From the NCBI RefSeq assembly GCF_000025565.1, contig NC_014121.1, positions 3,348,001 to 3,412,000 of the forward strand: a stretch of DNA of 64,000 nucleotides, written 5' to 3'. The notes below the pieces were generated by a model. That model did not search any database and was not told where the DNA came from. It saw nothing but the letters and a program-made list of their open reading frames with translations. Made by a program: the position numbers and the translations under genes. Shown here piece after piece: positions 44,551 through 59,999 of this stretch. The stretch's first letter is position 1. Every line of letters begins with the position of its first letter. The DNA comes from Enterobacter cloacae subsp. cloacae ATCC 13047. GTDB lineage: Bacteria > Pseudomonadota > Gammaproteobacteria > Enterobacterales > Enterobacteriaceae.

Positions 44551-44619
44551 TGCCCGGTGGTGCTGCACTTACGCGGGCCTACGGGTTTTGTCGGTCGGGT
44601 AAGCGTAGCCGCCACCCGA
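44551..44619. repeat. BIME: two diverged REP-like units
   Basis: TGCCCGGTGGTGCTGCACTT... is a degenerate first unit, and GTCGGGTAAGCGTAGCCGCC... is a well-conserved inverted second unit. It lies between the sbcB terminator and the plaP stop. Confidence 0.8.
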
Positions 44620-44626
44620 CACGGTA

Positions 44627-45985
44627 TTACGCAACGTCTTCGTACTGAGGAACCGGGTTACGGAAGCTCTTCGTCACGCAGGCCAGGTAAACCAGACCAA
44701 TACCACCCCAGATCAGCCCCAGAATCATAGAGCTCTCTTCCAGGTTAATCCACAATGCACCGACCGTCAGCGCACCGCACATTGGCAGAACCAGGTAATT
44801 GAAGTGGTCTTTCAGCGTTTTGTTGCGCTTCTCACGGATCCAGAACTGCGAGATCACGGAGAGGTTAACAAAGGTAAAGGCCACCAGCGCACCAAAGTTA
44901 ATCAGTGCCGTTGCCGTCACCAGGTCAAATTTAATGGCCATCAGGGCGATTGCGCCAACCAACAGCACGTTCCACGCCGGAGTACGCCATTTCGGATGAA
45001 CGTAGCCGAAGAAACGGGTTGGGAACACACCGTCACGACCCATTACATACATCAGGCGAGAAACCCCTGCATGCGCAGCCATACCAGAAGCCAGAACGGT
45101 AACGCTGGAGAAGATCAGTACGCCCCACTGGAAGGTTTTCCCTGCGACATACAGCATGATTTCAGGCTGTGAAGCATCCGGCTCTTTGAAACGAGAGATA
45201 TCCGGGAAGTAGAGCTGCAGGAAGTAGGAGGCACCAATGAAGATCATGCCACCAATCAACGCAGTCAGGAAAATGGCTCGTGGGATCACGCGTTCTGCAT
45301 CTTTGGTCTCTTCAGACAGAGAAGAGATACCGTCGAAGCCCAGGAACGAGAAGCACAGAATAGTCGCACCGGTGATCATCGGCACCACATGTGCCCCTTC
45401 AGACCAGAACGGACGAGAGCTGACCAGCGTGCCCGCGCCTTCACCGTGAGAAACACCGTAAATGATCAAACCCACAATAACCGCAACAATACCCATTTGC
45501 AGAATAACAATCAGGGTGTTGAAGTTCGCCACGGTCTTAATGCTGCGCAGGTTAGAGATGGTCATAAAGGCCACTAACGCAACAACAAAGAGCCACGACG
45601 GTACGGAAGGTACCAGCGCTTCGAAGTAAATTTTTGCCAGCAGAATGTTGATCATCGGCATGAACAGGTAGTCCAGCAGGGATGACCAGCCCACCATAAA
45701 GCCAACCGCCGGGCTAATGGATTTCTGAGCATAGGTGTAGGCAGAGCCTGCAGACGGGAAACGGCGAACCAGTTTACCGTAGCTCAGCGCTGTAAAGAGA
45801 ATAGCGACCAGTGCAAAGGCATACGCCGTTGCCACGTGACCGTCAGTAAGGCCTGATACGATACCGAATGTATCGAACAGCGTCATTGGTTGCATATAGG
45901 CAAGGCCCATCATAACAACCGGAATCAACGTAAGTGTTTTACGTAATTCCACGCGAGAGGTGTTTGGAGTTGCGTTATGCGACAT
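44627..45985 (-). CDS. plaP: PlaP, low-affinity putrescine importer
   Basis: A 452-residue APC-superfamily permease with 12 helices, matching E. coli PlaP (YeeF) from [20 protein letters not shown] to [10 protein letters not shown]. Conserved blocks are [20 protein letters not shown] and [20 protein letters not shown]. It imports putrescine by proton symport and is linked to pilus-based surface motility in E. coli. Its start lies inside the 3' end of yoeI, so the two are likely translationally coupled. Confidence 0.96.
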   Translation of the reverse strand: MSHNATPNTSRVELRKTLTLIPVVMMGLAYMQPMTLFDTFGIVSGLTDGHVATAYAFALVAILFTALSYGKLVRRFPSAGSAYTYAQKSISPAVGFMVGWSSLLDYLFMPMINILLAKIYFEALVPSVPSWLFVVALVAFMTISNLRSIKTVANFNTLIVILQMGIVAVIVGLIIYGVSHGEGAGTLVSSRPFWSEGAHVVPMITGATILCFSFLGFDGISSLSEETKDAERVIPRAIFLTALIGGMIFIGASYFLQLYFPDISRFKEPDASQPEIMLYVAGKTFQWGVLIFSSVTVLASGMAAHAGVSRLMYVMGRDGVFPTRFFGYVHPKWRTPAWNVLLVGAIALMAIKFDLVTATALINFGALVAFTFVNLSVISQFWIREKRNKTLKDHFNYLVLPMCGALTVGALWINLEESSMILGLIWGGIGLVYLACVTKSFRNPVPQYEDVA

Positions 45986-46037
45986 AGTTATTCTCCTTTA
46001 CGGTGATAACCGCCACGTAAGCGAAAAATTGCCCCAT
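45975..46037 (-). CDS. yoeI: YoeI, small protein encoded upstream of and overlapping plaP
   Basis: A 20-codon reading frame encodes [20 protein letters not shown], with GAGGAAG before its ATG. Sequence and place match the known E. coli small protein YoeI. Its end overlaps the plaP start by 11 bases in another frame, and the plaP ribosome-binding site (AAGGAG) is inside it. A small hydrophobic protein in this position could act on PlaP or control its translation; the sequence alone does not decide. Confidence 0.88.
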   Translation of the reverse strand: MGQFFAYVAVITVKENNYVA

Positions 46038-46254
46038 TTCTTTCTTCCTCAGCGACAACAACTGTCGGATTTTAGTAAATATCTATCCGGTACGAAGCCC
46101 GGCCTCTTGGTTTTTAGTTTCGTTTCATACATGCAAAAAAAAATAACCGACGCCTTTTATATCGTCGATTATTCCTTTGGTTGCTGCGGCGCATTTTGCC
46201 CCACATCAGATACAAAACGCAATACTTTACAAAGGCATTGTAAATATTCCTGCG

Positions 46255-47184
46255 CTAACTGGCTGATTTATGGACGCTGCTCTGCGTATAGACAGCGGCG
46301 ATAGCACTATTTGCTAAAATTTCGTCCCGCCACCAGGCGCTGGCTAACCCCGCCGTTTGTTCATTCCAGCCAACCCAGACCGATTCATTACTGCTTTGAG
46401 CCAGCACCTGTTTTTCAATCAGCGCGCCGCTATCAAGAAATCGCTGCGCCAGATAGCGAGGTAAATAGCCGCAACCCAGCCCACTGATTTGCAATTCCAG
46501 CTTGGTTTTAAAATCAAAAACGGTAATGGCCTCCTGCTCATCAAGCAGTTGCGACGATACGGCACATTCCGGCCGCGAGCTGTCGCCCACCACAATGGCA
46601 CGGTAACCTTTAATAACGCGCCGGTTAATGGGCTCGGGCTCCCGGGCCAGCGGATGATGCGGAGCAACCGCAAAAACTTGCTCAAGTATCCCGAGGCGGG
46701 CAAACCCAAAATCGCTCAGTTGAGGAGGTTCATGTAATGCGCCGACGATGATATCCGCCCTCCCCTGAACCAAGGCCTCCCAGGAGCCGCCCAGTACACC
46801 ATTAATAAAAATCAGCCGGGTCACGCTGTGGCGCTGATAAAACGCTTCAATTAGCGGCGTCAGCAGGGAAAACGGAAAAGTATCGTCAACGCCAATCACC
46901 AGTTCATTTTCCCAGCCCTGATGAAGTTTGATGGCCTGTTTTTCCAGTTCGCGGACGGTGTGCAGCACTTCACGCCCTTTTTCCAGCAGCATTTGTCCGG
47001 TGCGGGTAAAGCGGGCCCGGTGGCCAGAGCGATCGAGGATCTGGATATTCAGATCGCTTTCCAGTTTATGAACCGTGTAGCTCAGCGCTGAAGGGGTTTT
47101 GTAGAGCTTCGCTGAGGCAGCCGCAAAGCTGCCTTCTTTTTCCAGTGCATCCAGAATAATGAGAACATCCAGCAGCGGTTTCAT
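46255..47184 (-). CDS. yeeY: YeeY, LysR-family regulator
   Basis: A 309-residue regulator with an N-terminal winged helix-turn-helix (MKPLLDVLIILDALEKEGSF, TPSALSYTVHKLESDL) and an effector domain. It matches E. coli YeeY by sequence and by place between yeeZ and plaP. Its targets are not established from this sequence. It begins 41 bp downstream of yeeZ and may be co-transcribed with it. Confidence 0.93.
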   Translation of the reverse strand: MKPLLDVLIILDALEKEGSFAAASAKLYKTPSALSYTVHKLESDLNIQILDRSGHRARFTRTGQMLLEKGREVLHTVRELEKQAIKLHQGWENELVIGVDDTFPFSLLTPLIEAFYQRHSVTRLIFINGVLGGSWEALVQGRADIIVGALHEPPQLSDFGFARLGILEQVFAVAPHHPLAREPEPINRRVIKGYRAIVVGDSSRPECAVSSQLLDEQEAITVFDFKTKLELQISGLGCGYLPRYLAQRFLDSGALIEKQVLAQSSNESVWVGWNEQTAGLASAWWRDEILANSAIAAVYTQSSVHKSAS

Positions 47185-47225
47185 GTTCGCCCCCTTCCGG
47201 TGTGCGATAGATTCCGCCGGAGGAC

Positions 47226-48050
47226 TTATGCCATGGGCATCACCAGCGGATCGGGATACTGATACTCAAAACCCAGTTCATGACAAATGCGGTTGCCATC
47301 GACAATTTTGCCTTTGCTTTCGTCCTTTGTCTCACCAAAAACGGGTGGCGCCAGACCCAACTGACGCGCCATCAGCGGGTAAAATGTGCTTCGCGCAGGA
47401 TGAGAGGGTGCACATATATTATAGATGTGCCCGCCCTTTGGAGCCTGCAAGAGGAGCTCAATTGCCCCGACTACATCGTCTAGATGCACCAGATTCACCA
47501 CATGTTGCCCATCGGGGGCAGACTTGCCGGCAAAAAAGCGTCCCGGGTGTCGCCCAGGGCCAACCAGCCCCGCCAGACGCAGGATATCAACCTGCGTTCC
47601 CGGCAGGTTGTGCAGCCAGTCTTCCAGCTCTTTTAACACTTTTCCGCTCGCGGTAACAGGACGGCGCTCGGTAGTCTCCTTCACCACACCTTCAACATCA
47701 CCGTAGACCGAGGTTGAGCTGGTAAAAATAATACGCGGCACATCGTGTGCCAGTGCGCTGTCGACAATCTCCTGCATCGCCTGCAGATAGAATGATTCGC
47801 CCGGACCGCTGCGACGCGCGGGAAGCGTAATGACCAGCGCATCCACATTCATCAGCGTGTCCAGATCGTCAGTATCACATACCAGTTCTGGTTCAAGACG
47901 CAGCTCGACGCCATCAATACCGCACATGCGCGCCGCCTCCACGCCATCCGCCGTGGTTTTGCTCCCGGTCACATGCCAGCCTTTCGCGGCTAATGACATC
48001 GCCAGCGGCATTCCCAGCCATCCTAAACCGACAATCGCGACCTTTTTCAT
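47226..48050 (-). CDS. yeeZ: YeeZ, NAD(P)-binding epimerase/dehydratase-like protein
   Basis: I use the ATG at 48050 (MKKVAIVGLGWLGMPLAMSL), giving 274 residues as in E. coli; a longer frame begins at 48071 but lacks the family N-terminus. The Rossmann motif GLGWLG is at the N-terminus, and FTSSTSVYGDVEGVV is the short-chain-dehydrogenase-like active-site region without a canonical YxxxK. The substrate is unknown. It diverges from the his operon. Confidence 0.92.
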   Translation of the reverse strand: MKKVAIVGLGWLGMPLAMSLAAKGWHVTGSKTTADGVEAARMCGIDGVELRLEPELVCDTDDLDTLMNVDALVITLPARRSGPGESFYLQAMQEIVDSALAHDVPRIIFTSSTSVYGDVEGVVKETTERRPVTASGKVLKELEDWLHNLPGTQVDILRLAGLVGPGRHPGRFFAGKSAPDGQHVVNLVHLDDVVGAIELLLQAPKGGHIYNICAPSHPARSTFYPLMARQLGLAPPVFGETKDESKGKIVDGNRICHELGFEYQYPDPLVMPMA

Positions 48051-48156
48051 GTGAATTCTCCTGACTCTCACTCGTCTCTCATAAGGCTACGCCAGCGCAG
48101 CAGAACACACAATTCATAGCATCAATATGAAATGAATTAATGATCAAAAAAAGCCC

Positions 48157-48186
48157 TTGCAATGTGTCACACAACTGGTTTAGGTT
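48157..48186 (+). promoter_or_regulatory. Histidine operon promoter
   Basis: TTGCAA (48157-48162) and TAGGTT (48181-48186) are 18 bases apart. The sequence GGTTTAGGTTAAAAGACATC around the -10 is the one known for the E. coli/Salmonella hisp1 promoter. The hisL start is 40 bases on. Confidence 0.88.
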
Positions 48187-48225
48187 AAAAGACATCAAAT
48201 GAATAAGCATTCATCGAGAATTTAT

Positions 48226-48276
48226 ATGACACGCGTTCAATTTAAACACCACCATCATCACCATCATCCTGACTAG
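48226..48276 (+). CDS. hisL: HisL, histidine operon leader peptide
   Basis: A 16-residue leader peptide, MTRVQFKHHHHHHHPD, with seven consecutive His codons. Ribosome stalling here when charged tRNA-His is scarce lets the antiterminator form and the his operon be read. It is identical in design to the E. coli leader. The terminator hairpin follows at 48341. Confidence 0.97.
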   Translation: MTRVQFKHHHHHHHPD

Positions 48277-48340
48277 TCTTTCAGGCGATGTGTGCTGGAA
48301 GACGTTTGGATCTTCCAGTGGTGCATGAACGCATGAAAAA

Positions 48341-48375
48341 GCCCCCGGAAGATCTTCTTCCGGGGGCTTTTTTTT
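48341..48375 (+). terminator. his attenuator (terminator hairpin)
   Basis: GCCCCCGGAAGA and TCTTCCGGGGGC form a 12-bp stem with a tiny loop, followed by eight or more T. It lies between hisL and hisG and ends transcription when histidine is plentiful. Confidence 0.96.
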
Positions 48376-48420
48376 GGACCAAATTCAGACAGATTAAAAC
48401 AGGTTAACGAGGAACACAGA

Positions 48421-49320
48421 ATGTTAGATAACTCACGTTTACGCATAGCTATTCAAAAATCAGGCCGTTTGAGTGATGATTCACGCGAACTGCTGGCCCG
48501 CTGCGGGATTAAAATCAACCTGCACACCCAGCGCCTGATTGCCCTGGCTGAAAACATGCCCATCGACATTCTGCGCGTGCGTGATGACGATATCCCGGGC
48601 CTGGTAATGGACGGTGTCGTTGACCTTGGCATCATCGGTGAAAACGTACTGGAAGAAGAGCTCCTGACCCGTCGCGCTCAGGGTGAAGATCCGCGTTACT
48701 TCACCCTGCGTCGCCTGGACTTCGGCGGCTGCCGCCTGTCGCTGGCAACACCGGTTGATGAAGCCTGGGATGGCCCGGCCGCGCTGAACGGCAAACGCAT
48801 CGCTACCTCTTACCCTCACCTGTTAAAACGCTATCTGGATCAGAAAGGCGTGCAGTTTAAATCCTGTCTGCTGAATGGTTCTGTTGAAGTCGCGCCGCGT
48901 GCGGGCCTGGCGGATGCCATTTGCGACCTCGTCTCGACCGGTGCCACCCTGGAAGCGAACGGCCTGCGCGAAGTAGAAGTGATCTACCGCTCCAAAGCGT
49001 GCCTGATCCAGCGTGACGGCGAAATGGCTGACGCCAAGCAGCAGTTGATCGACAAACTGCTGACCCGTATCCAGGGCGTGATTCAGGCCCGTGAATCCAA
49101 ATACATCATGATGCATGCACCAACCGAACGTCTGGACGAAGTGATCGCCCTGCTGCCAGGTGCTGAGCGCCCTACCATTCTGCCACTGGCGGGCGATCAG
49201 CAGCGTGTGGCGATGCACATGGTCAGTAGCGAAACGCTGTTCTGGGAAACCATGGAAAAACTGAAGGCACTGGGCGCAAGCTCCATTCTGGTGCTGCCAA
49301 TTGAGAAGATGATGGAGTAA
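48421..49320 (+). CDS. hisG: HisG, ATP phosphoribosyltransferase
   Basis: A 299-residue long-form HisG that joins ATP and PRPP in the first, feedback-inhibited step of histidine synthesis. Visible blocks are [19 protein letters not shown], the PRPP-binding [20 protein letters not shown] and the C-terminal regulatory domain (residues about 225-299) that binds histidine. It starts the his operon, 46 bp after the attenuator. Confidence 0.97.
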   Translation: MLDNSRLRIAIQKSGRLSDDSRELLARCGIKINLHTQRLIALAENMPIDILRVRDDDIPGLVMDGVVDLGIIGENVLEEELLTRRAQGEDPRYFTLRRLDFGGCRLSLATPVDEAWDGPAALNGKRIATSYPHLLKRYLDQKGVQFKSCLLNGSVEVAPRAGLADAICDLVSTGATLEANGLREVEVIYRSKACLIQRDGEMADAKQQLIDKLLTRIQGVIQARESKYIMMHAPTERLDEVIALLPGAERPTILPLAGDQQRVAMHMVSSETLFWETMEKLKALGASSILVLPIEKMME

Positions 49321-49325
49321 TTGCC

Positions 49326-54830
<5,505 letters not shown>

Positions 54831-54837
<7 letters not shown>

Positions 54838-55442
54838 CAGAGCAACAACAGGCGCAGCTGGACTGGGAAAAAACGGACGGATTACTGCCCGTGGTTGTCC
54901 AGCATGCCGTTTCCGGTGAAGTGCTGATGCTGGGATATATGAACCAGGAGGCGCTGGCGAAAACGGTCGACAGCGGTAAAGTGACCTTTTTCTCGCGCAC
55001 GAAACAGCGCCTGTGGACCAAAGGGGAAACCTCTGGCCACTTCCTGAATGTGGTTAGCATTACGCCGGATTGCGACAACGATACTCTGCTGGTTCTGGCT
55101 AACCCCATCGGTCCCACCTGCCATAAAGGCACCAGCAGTTGCTTCGGAGAGGCAAGCCACCAGTGGCTGTTCCTGTATCAACTGGAGCAGTTACTGGCTG
55201 AGCGTAAAACGGCAGATCCTTCCAGTTCGTATACGGCGAAGCTGTATGCAAGCGGCACCAAGCGTATTGCGCAGAAAGTGGGTGAAGAAGGCGTTGAGAC
55301 CGCGCTGGCCGCGACGGTGCATGACCGCGAAGAGCTGACCAACGAAGCGTCTGATTTGATGTATCACCTGCTGGTGCTGCTGCAGGATCAGGAGCTGGAT
55401 TTAACGGCGGTGATTGAGAATCTTCGTAAGCGGCATAAATAA
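54831..55442 (+). CDS. hisI: HisI (HisIE), bifunctional PR-AMP cyclohydrolase / PR-ATP pyrophosphatase
   Basis: A 203-residue fusion. The N-terminal cyclohydrolase domain has [33 protein letters not shown] and metal-binding Cys residues ([21 protein letters not shown]). The C-terminal pyrophosphohydrolase domain has [13 protein letters not shown]. It catalyses steps 2 and 3 of the pathway. It is the last his gene, with a terminator 5 bp after its stop. Confidence 0.97.
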
Positions 55443-55446
55443 AAAA

Positions 55447-55465
55447 ACCGGGGAATTTCCCCGGT
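55447..55465. terminator. Terminator at the end of the his operon
   Basis: ACCGGGG and CCCCGGT form the stem around AATTT, with an A tract before and eight T after. The symmetry suggests it also serves convergent wzzB. Confidence 0.93.
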
Positions 55466-55481
55466 TTTTTTTATCTGCAAG

Positions 55482-56462
55482 TCAGGCTTTTGGTTTGTAG
55501 TTACGCAACGCGTTGCGGCCGAGAACCACACCTGAACCGATAATCCCACCGAGCAAGACTGCCAGAATTAACGTGATGGCCTTTTTCGGGCTGTCACGTC
55601 GGATAGGAAGATCCGGCTTCATGACGTAACGATAGACATGAATAGTGTCCGGCTTAACGTTTAGCTTCTCAATATCCAGTAAGTTTTGTTTGGTCTGATA
55701 ATACGCACCAGGGAAGACCAGTGGACGAGACGCTTCGTTATCAATCATCGATTTCAGCGCTTCGCTTCCCAGCAGGAACATGGTTTCCTGAGTCACGTCC
55801 TGAGTTTGCTGGATCTGCGGGGTGGTAATTTTCGCCGCTTCCGCATTCTTAAGCGCCTCAGTGATCTGTTGGATACGCAGATCTTTTTGCTCCTGAGCAA
55901 CTTTCTCCTGGTTTTCAAGAGAGTCATTTAGCGTGGTAATCTGCTGCTTAATGTTATCTTTAAGATCGAGCGCAAGTTCCTTCGCCGTTTGCTCGTCTAC
56001 TTGCTGAATGTATTGCGCCAGCTGCTTCTGCGCAGCTTCAGCAGATTCACCTTGATACGTGACGCTCAACGGCAACGCTTGCCCTTTAACGGTAGAATCG
56101 ATGGTCAGTTTTTCTGGCATTTCCTGATTTTCAAGCGCCTGAGCTAAAGCAGAAAATGAGGAATTGAAACGACCAATGGCACGGTTTTGGATATCCTGCA
56201 TTGAAGGTGCCGCACTACCGTAAAGAATATTCAGTGCATTCGCGTATGTGGCAATCTGCGCCGCATCCGGCTGGGAAATGATCGCGGACGAGGTCCATTT
56301 TTCTTTTGCAACGGTGATGTAAATACCCGCAATGATGATAAAAACAGCAACAAAAGCGCCAATTACCCACTTTCCACGCCACAGCTGTAGCACTAAATCA
56401 AGTAAATCAATTTGCTCCGGACCATTACTGCTATTAACCGGAGTATTGTTGTTCTGCGTCAT
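55482..56462 (-). CDS. wzzB: WzzB, O-antigen chain length determinant
   Basis: A 326-residue polysaccharide co-polymerase starting at the ATG at 56462 (MTQNNNTPVNSSNGPEQIDL); a longer open frame upstream lacks family features. Transmembrane helix 1 is at about residues 32-52 (WVIGAFVAVFIIIAGIYIT), a long periplasmic coiled-coil domain follows, and helix 2 near the C-terminus is preceded by the Pro-rich PDLPIRRDSPKKA. It sets the modal O-chain length made by Wzy. It lies between his and uge. Confidence 0.95.
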   Translation of the reverse strand: MTQNNNTPVNSSNGPEQIDLLDLVLQLWRGKWVIGAFVAVFIIIAGIYITVAKEKWTSSAIISQPDAAQIATYANALNILYGSAAPSMQDIQNRAIGRFNSSFSALAQALENQEMPEKLTIDSTVKGQALPLSVTYQGESAEAAQKQLAQYIQQVDEQTAKELALDLKDNIKQQITTLNDSLENQEKVAQEQKDLRIQQITEALKNAEAAKITTPQIQQTQDVTQETMFLLGSEALKSMIDNEASRPLVFPGAYYQTKQNLLDIEKLNVKPDTIHVYRYVMKPDLPIRRDSPKKAITLILAVLLGGIIGSGVVLGRNALRNYKPKA

Positions 56463-56654
56463 ACAATCCCTAACAGATGAAAAAGGGCAAAAAAAGTGAT
56501 GTCTACATAGTGTATCTGTTGCCAGCGATTTTTCTATCAGAATCCGATGAGTTATATCGGAAAGATGGGTTATATAACTCGCGGCCAACGCGCTATCATA
56601 TAGCAATTCTGATGTCTCAGGCATCGACAAGAACGAAGAGTTAACGAGGAAGAT

Positions 56655-57659
56655 ATGAAATTTTTGGTTACGGGCGCGGCAGGATTTATCGGATCGCATG
56701 TCAGCAAACGCTTGCTGGATGCCGGACACCAGGTCGTCGGTATTGATAATCTGAACGACTACTACGACGTCAATCTCAAGCTGGCACGTCTGGATTTACT
56801 GAAATCCGGGAATTTCACCTTCCACAAGATGGAGTTAGCCGATCGTGAAGCCATGGCAGCGCTGTTTGCCTCTGAGAAGTTTGATCGCGTGATACATCTG
56901 GCCGCACAAGCAGGTGTGCGCTACTCGCTGGAAAATCCGCACGCGTATGCGGATGCTAACCTGGTCGGTCACCTTAACGTGCTGGAAGGCTGTCGCCATA
57001 ACAACGTTCAGCATCTGCTGTATGCCTCATCAAGCTCCGTTTATGGTCTGAACCGCAAGATGCCCTTCTCTACTGACGACTCGGTAGACCACCCGGTGTC
57101 ACTGTACGCGGCGACCAAAAAAGCCAATGAGCTGATGTCGCATACTTATTCCCATCTGTATAACCTGCCGACCACTGGTCTGCGTTTCTTTACCGTGTAT
57201 GGCCCGTGGGGACGTCCGGACATGGCGCTGTTTAAGTTTACAAAGGCGATGATCGAAGGCAAAAGCATTGATGTCTACAACTACGGCAAGATGAAGCGCG
57301 ACTTTACCTATATTGATGACATCGCCGAAGCTATTCTCCGCCTACAGGATGTCATCCCTCAGGCTGATGAAAACTGGACTGTCGAAACCGGTTCGCCGGC
57401 GACCAGTTCCGCGCCTTATCGCGTTTATAACATTGGTAACAGCTCTCCGGTTGAGCTTATGGATTACATTACGGCGCTGGAAGAAGCACTCGGCAAAGAA
57501 GCAGAGAAAAACATGATGCCGATTCAACCAGGTGACGTGCTGGAAACCAGCGCGGATACGAAAGCGTTGTATGACGTTATTGGCTTTAAACCGCAGACCT
57601 CAGTCAAAGACGGGGTGAAAAACTTCGTGGACTGGTATCGCGCTTTCTACAACGTCTAA
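56655..57659 (+). CDS. uge: Uge, UDP-glucuronate 4-epimerase
   Basis: A 334-residue short-chain dehydrogenase-type epimerase. The NAD motif is [15 protein letters not shown] (residues about 7-21), Ser-Tyr-Lys catalytic residues are in YASSSSVYG and [12 protein letters not shown], and the substrate loop is [17 protein letters not shown]. It converts UDP-glucuronate to UDP-galacturonate for capsule or LPS. It is transcribed opposite to all its polysaccharide neighbours and diverges from wzzB across 192 bp. Its substrate is made by Ugd, encoded next to it. Confidence 0.93.
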   Translation: MKFLVTGAAGFIGSHVSKRLLDAGHQVVGIDNLNDYYDVNLKLARLDLLKSGNFTFHKMELADREAMAALFASEKFDRVIHLAAQAGVRYSLENPHAYADANLVGHLNVLEGCRHNNVQHLLYASSSSVYGLNRKMPFSTDDSVDHPVSLYAATKKANELMSHTYSHLYNLPTTGLRFFTVYGPWGRPDMALFKFTKAMIEGKSIDVYNYGKMKRDFTYIDDIAEAILRLQDVIPQADENWTVETGSPATSSAPYRVYNIGNSSPVELMDYITALEEALGKEAEKNMMPIQPGDVLETSADTKALYDVIGFKPQTSVKDGVKNFVDWYRAFYNV

Positions 57660-57666
57660 AACAAAA

Positions 57667-57690
57667 AACCCGGCACACTGGCCGGGTTTT
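57667..57690. terminator. Bidirectional terminator between uge and ugd
   Basis: AACCCGGC and GCCGGGTT form the stem, with A and T tracts on either side, between two convergent genes. Confidence 0.93.
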
Positions 57691-57710
57691 TTACGTGCTT
57701 AACGCAAATA

Positions 57711-58877
57711 TCAGTCGCTACCAAACAGATCTCGGGTATACACTTTATCCGCCACGTCTGCCAGTTCTGCTGCCATGCGGTTAGAGATGATCACGTCCGC
57801 TTCCTGCTTGAATGCATCCAGATCGCGAATCACGCGTGAATGGAAGAACTCATCTTCCTGCATTGCAGGTTCATAAATAATGACCTGAACACCCTTCGCT
57901 TTAATACGCTTCATGATCCCCTGAATGGACGAGGCGCGGAAGTTATCGGAACCGCTCTTCATGATCAGACGATATACACCCACCACTTTCGGCTGACGCG
58001 CGAGGATGGAATCAGAAATGAAATCCTTACGCGTGCGGTTGGCATCCACAATGGCTGAAATCAGGTTGTTTGGCACAGCCTGATAGTTGGCCAGCAGCTG
58101 CTTGGTATCTTTTGGCAGGCAGTAACCACCGTAGCCAAATGACGGGTTGTTATAGTGGTTACCAATGCGCGGATCGAGACAAACGCCTTCGATAATCTGG
58201 CGGGTGTTCAAACCCAGGCTCTCAGCGTAGCTGTCCAGTTCGTTGAAGTAAGCGACACGCATTGCCAGGTAGGTATTTGCGAAAAGCTTAATCGCCTCCG
58301 CTTCAGTGGAGTCGGTAAACAGTACCGGAATATCTTTCTTAATTGCTCCTTCCTGCAGTAGGGCAGCAAAGCGCTCAGCACGTTCAGAACGCTCACCAAT
58401 CACGATACGGGAAGGATGCAGGTTATCGTATAACGCCCTGCCCTCGCGCAGGAACTCTGGCGAGAAGAAGACGTTATCGATGCCCAACTCTTCTTTAATG
58501 GATTTAGTGAAACCTACCGGAATGGTTGACTTAATCACCATCACCGCGTTCGGGTTGATTGTGATAACGTCTTTAATGACCGCTTCTACAGTGGATGTGT
58601 TGAAATAATTCGTTTTCGGATCGTAGTCGGTAGGAGTGGCAATGATGACGTAATCCGCATCGCGGTAGGCATCTTCTTTATCCGTAGTAGCGCGGAAATT
58701 CAGTTCTTTATGAGTAAGATAATCCTGGATTTCTTTGTCAACAATTGGCGATTTCTTCTGGTTGAGCATATCCACTTTGGACTGCACGATATCCAGCGCA
58801 ACCACTTCATGGTTCTGGGCAATCAGAATACCGTTCGAGAGTCCAACATAGCCTGTTCCGGAGATTGTTATTTTCAT
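57711..58877 (-). CDS. ugd: Ugd, UDP-glucose 6-dehydrogenase
   Basis: A 388-residue enzyme that oxidises UDP-glucose to UDP-glucuronate with two NAD+. The NAD motif is [14 protein letters not shown] at the N-terminus, and the catalytic Cys is in [26 protein letters not shown] and [11 protein letters not shown] are substrate-contact blocks. UDP-glucuronate feeds Uge, colanic acid and 4-amino-4-deoxy-arabinose synthesis. A 240-bp gap separates it from rfbA, so it probably has its own promoter. Confidence 0.97.
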   Translation of the reverse strand: MKITISGTGYVGLSNGILIAQNHEVVALDIVQSKVDMLNQKKSPIVDKEIQDYLTHKELNFRATTDKEDAYRDADYVIIATPTDYDPKTNYFNTSTVEAVIKDVITINPNAVMVIKSTIPVGFTKSIKEELGIDNVFFSPEFLREGRALYDNLHPSRIVIGERSERAERFAALLQEGAIKKDIPVLFTDSTEAEAIKLFANTYLAMRVAYFNELDSYAESLGLNTRQIIEGVCLDPRIGNHYNNPSFGYGGYCLPKDTKQLLANYQAVPNNLISAIVDANRTRKDFISDSILARQPKVVGVYRLIMKSGSDNFRASSIQGIMKRIKAKGVQVIIYEPAMQEDEFFHSRVIRDLDAFKQEADVIISNRMAAELADVADKVYTRDLFGSD

Positions 58878-59117
58878 TTACTTGACTTCTTCAGTATGAG
58901 TTTCTGGTGACATTCAAAGGCCCACCACAATGATTAACTGGTGGATTTTTAGCGCTAATGCCAATTCCCTGTCAAGATTCACCCCCTGCCGGGCAAGGGC
59001 TTTTTCTCCGTATCAGGAACCATCCAAACGCCATGTTAGTCGCCTTTACACCAGCATCAACGCTGCATTTGACGACTATCCGAGCTAAAAAAAAGAAAAT
59101 TAACAGTTGAGCTCAAA
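58878..59117. other. Gap between rfbA and ugd
   Basis: These 240 bp contain no gene that I can support. A hairpin with CCACCA and TGGTGG lies at 58922-58944, followed by ATTTTT on the plus strand. The ugd promoter is expected here. rfbD and rfbC, which normally follow rfbA, are absent, and I saw no readable remnant of either. Confidence 0.5.
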
Positions 59118-59999
59118 TCAGACTAATCCCTTAATGAGATTTAACAGATATTGACCATAACCCGTCTTTTTTAATGGCTCGGCAAGCAACTGAAGCTGCT
59201 CCGCATTGATGAATCCCCGACGGAAAGCAATCTCTTCAGGACAGGATACTTTCAGCCCCTGCCGTTCTTCGATAGTGGCAATAAAGTTGCTCGCCTCGAT
59301 CATACTCTGATGTGTTCCGGTATCAAGCCAGGCATAACCGCGTCTCATCATCGCTACCGACAATTGTCCCTTCTGCATGTAAAGACGATTGATGTCTGTT
59401 ATTTCAAGCTCACCACGTGCCGACGGGCGTAAGGTTTTGGCCATCTCAATAACATCATTATCATAAAAATAGAGGCCGGTTATCGCGTAATTACTCTTCG
59501 GCTTTTCAGGCTTTTCTTCAATGCCAATTGCTGCACCTTCTTTATCAAATTCAACGACACCATAACGCTCCGGGTCACTGACATGATAGGCAAAAACGGT
59601 CGCGCCTTTTTCCTGGCTGGCTGCATCCTCGAGTAATCTGGGTAAATCATGACCATAGAAAATGTTGTCACCTAACACCAGAGCACAATTGTCATCACCG
59701 ATAAATTCTTCACCCAGAATAAAGGCCTGCGCCAGTCCATCAGGACTAGGCTGTACTTTATACTGCAGGCGCAATCCCCATTGGCTGCCATCCCCCAGCA
59801 ATTGTTCGAAACGAGGCGTATCTTGTGGCGTGCTGATAATCAAAATGTCCTTGATACCCGACAGCATTAACGTAGAAAGCGGGTAATAGATCATCGGTTT
59901 ATCGTAAATTGGCAGGAGCTGTTTACTTACCGCCATCGTTACGGGATAAAGACGCGTACCAGAACCGCCAGCTAAAATGATACCTTTACGCTTCGTCAT
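59118..59999 (-). CDS. rfbA: RfbA (RmlA), glucose-1-phosphate thymidylyltransferase
   Basis: A 293-residue nucleotidyltransferase that makes dTDP-glucose from dTTP and glucose-1-phosphate. The nucleotide-binding motif [20 protein letters not shown] and [20 protein letters not shown] are at the N-terminus; [15 protein letters not shown] and [15 protein letters not shown] follow. It overlaps rfbB by 4 bp. Downstream there is no rfbC or rfbD, so the sugar made from its product is probably not dTDP-rhamnose unless those genes are elsewhere. Confidence 0.96.
   Translation of the reverse strand: MTKRKGIILAGGSGTRLYPVTMAVSKQLLPIYDKPMIYYPLSTLMLSGIKDILIISTPQDTPRFEQLLGDGSQWGLRLQYKVQPSPDGLAQAFILGEEFIGDDNCALVLGDNIFYGHDLPRLLEDAASQEKGATVFAYHVSDPERYGVVEFDKEGAAIGIEEKPEKPKSNYAITGLYFYDNDVIEMAKTLRPSARGELEITDINRLYMQKGQLSVAMMRRGYAWLDTGTHQSMIEASNFIATIEERQGLKVSCPEEIAFRRGFINAEQLQLLAEPLKKTGYGQYLLNLIKGLV

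Noticed and set aside
48247..48267. Run of seven His codons resembling an engineered His tag
   Set aside because: It is the natural hisL leader peptide, with the his promoter, attenuator and hisG in normal order.
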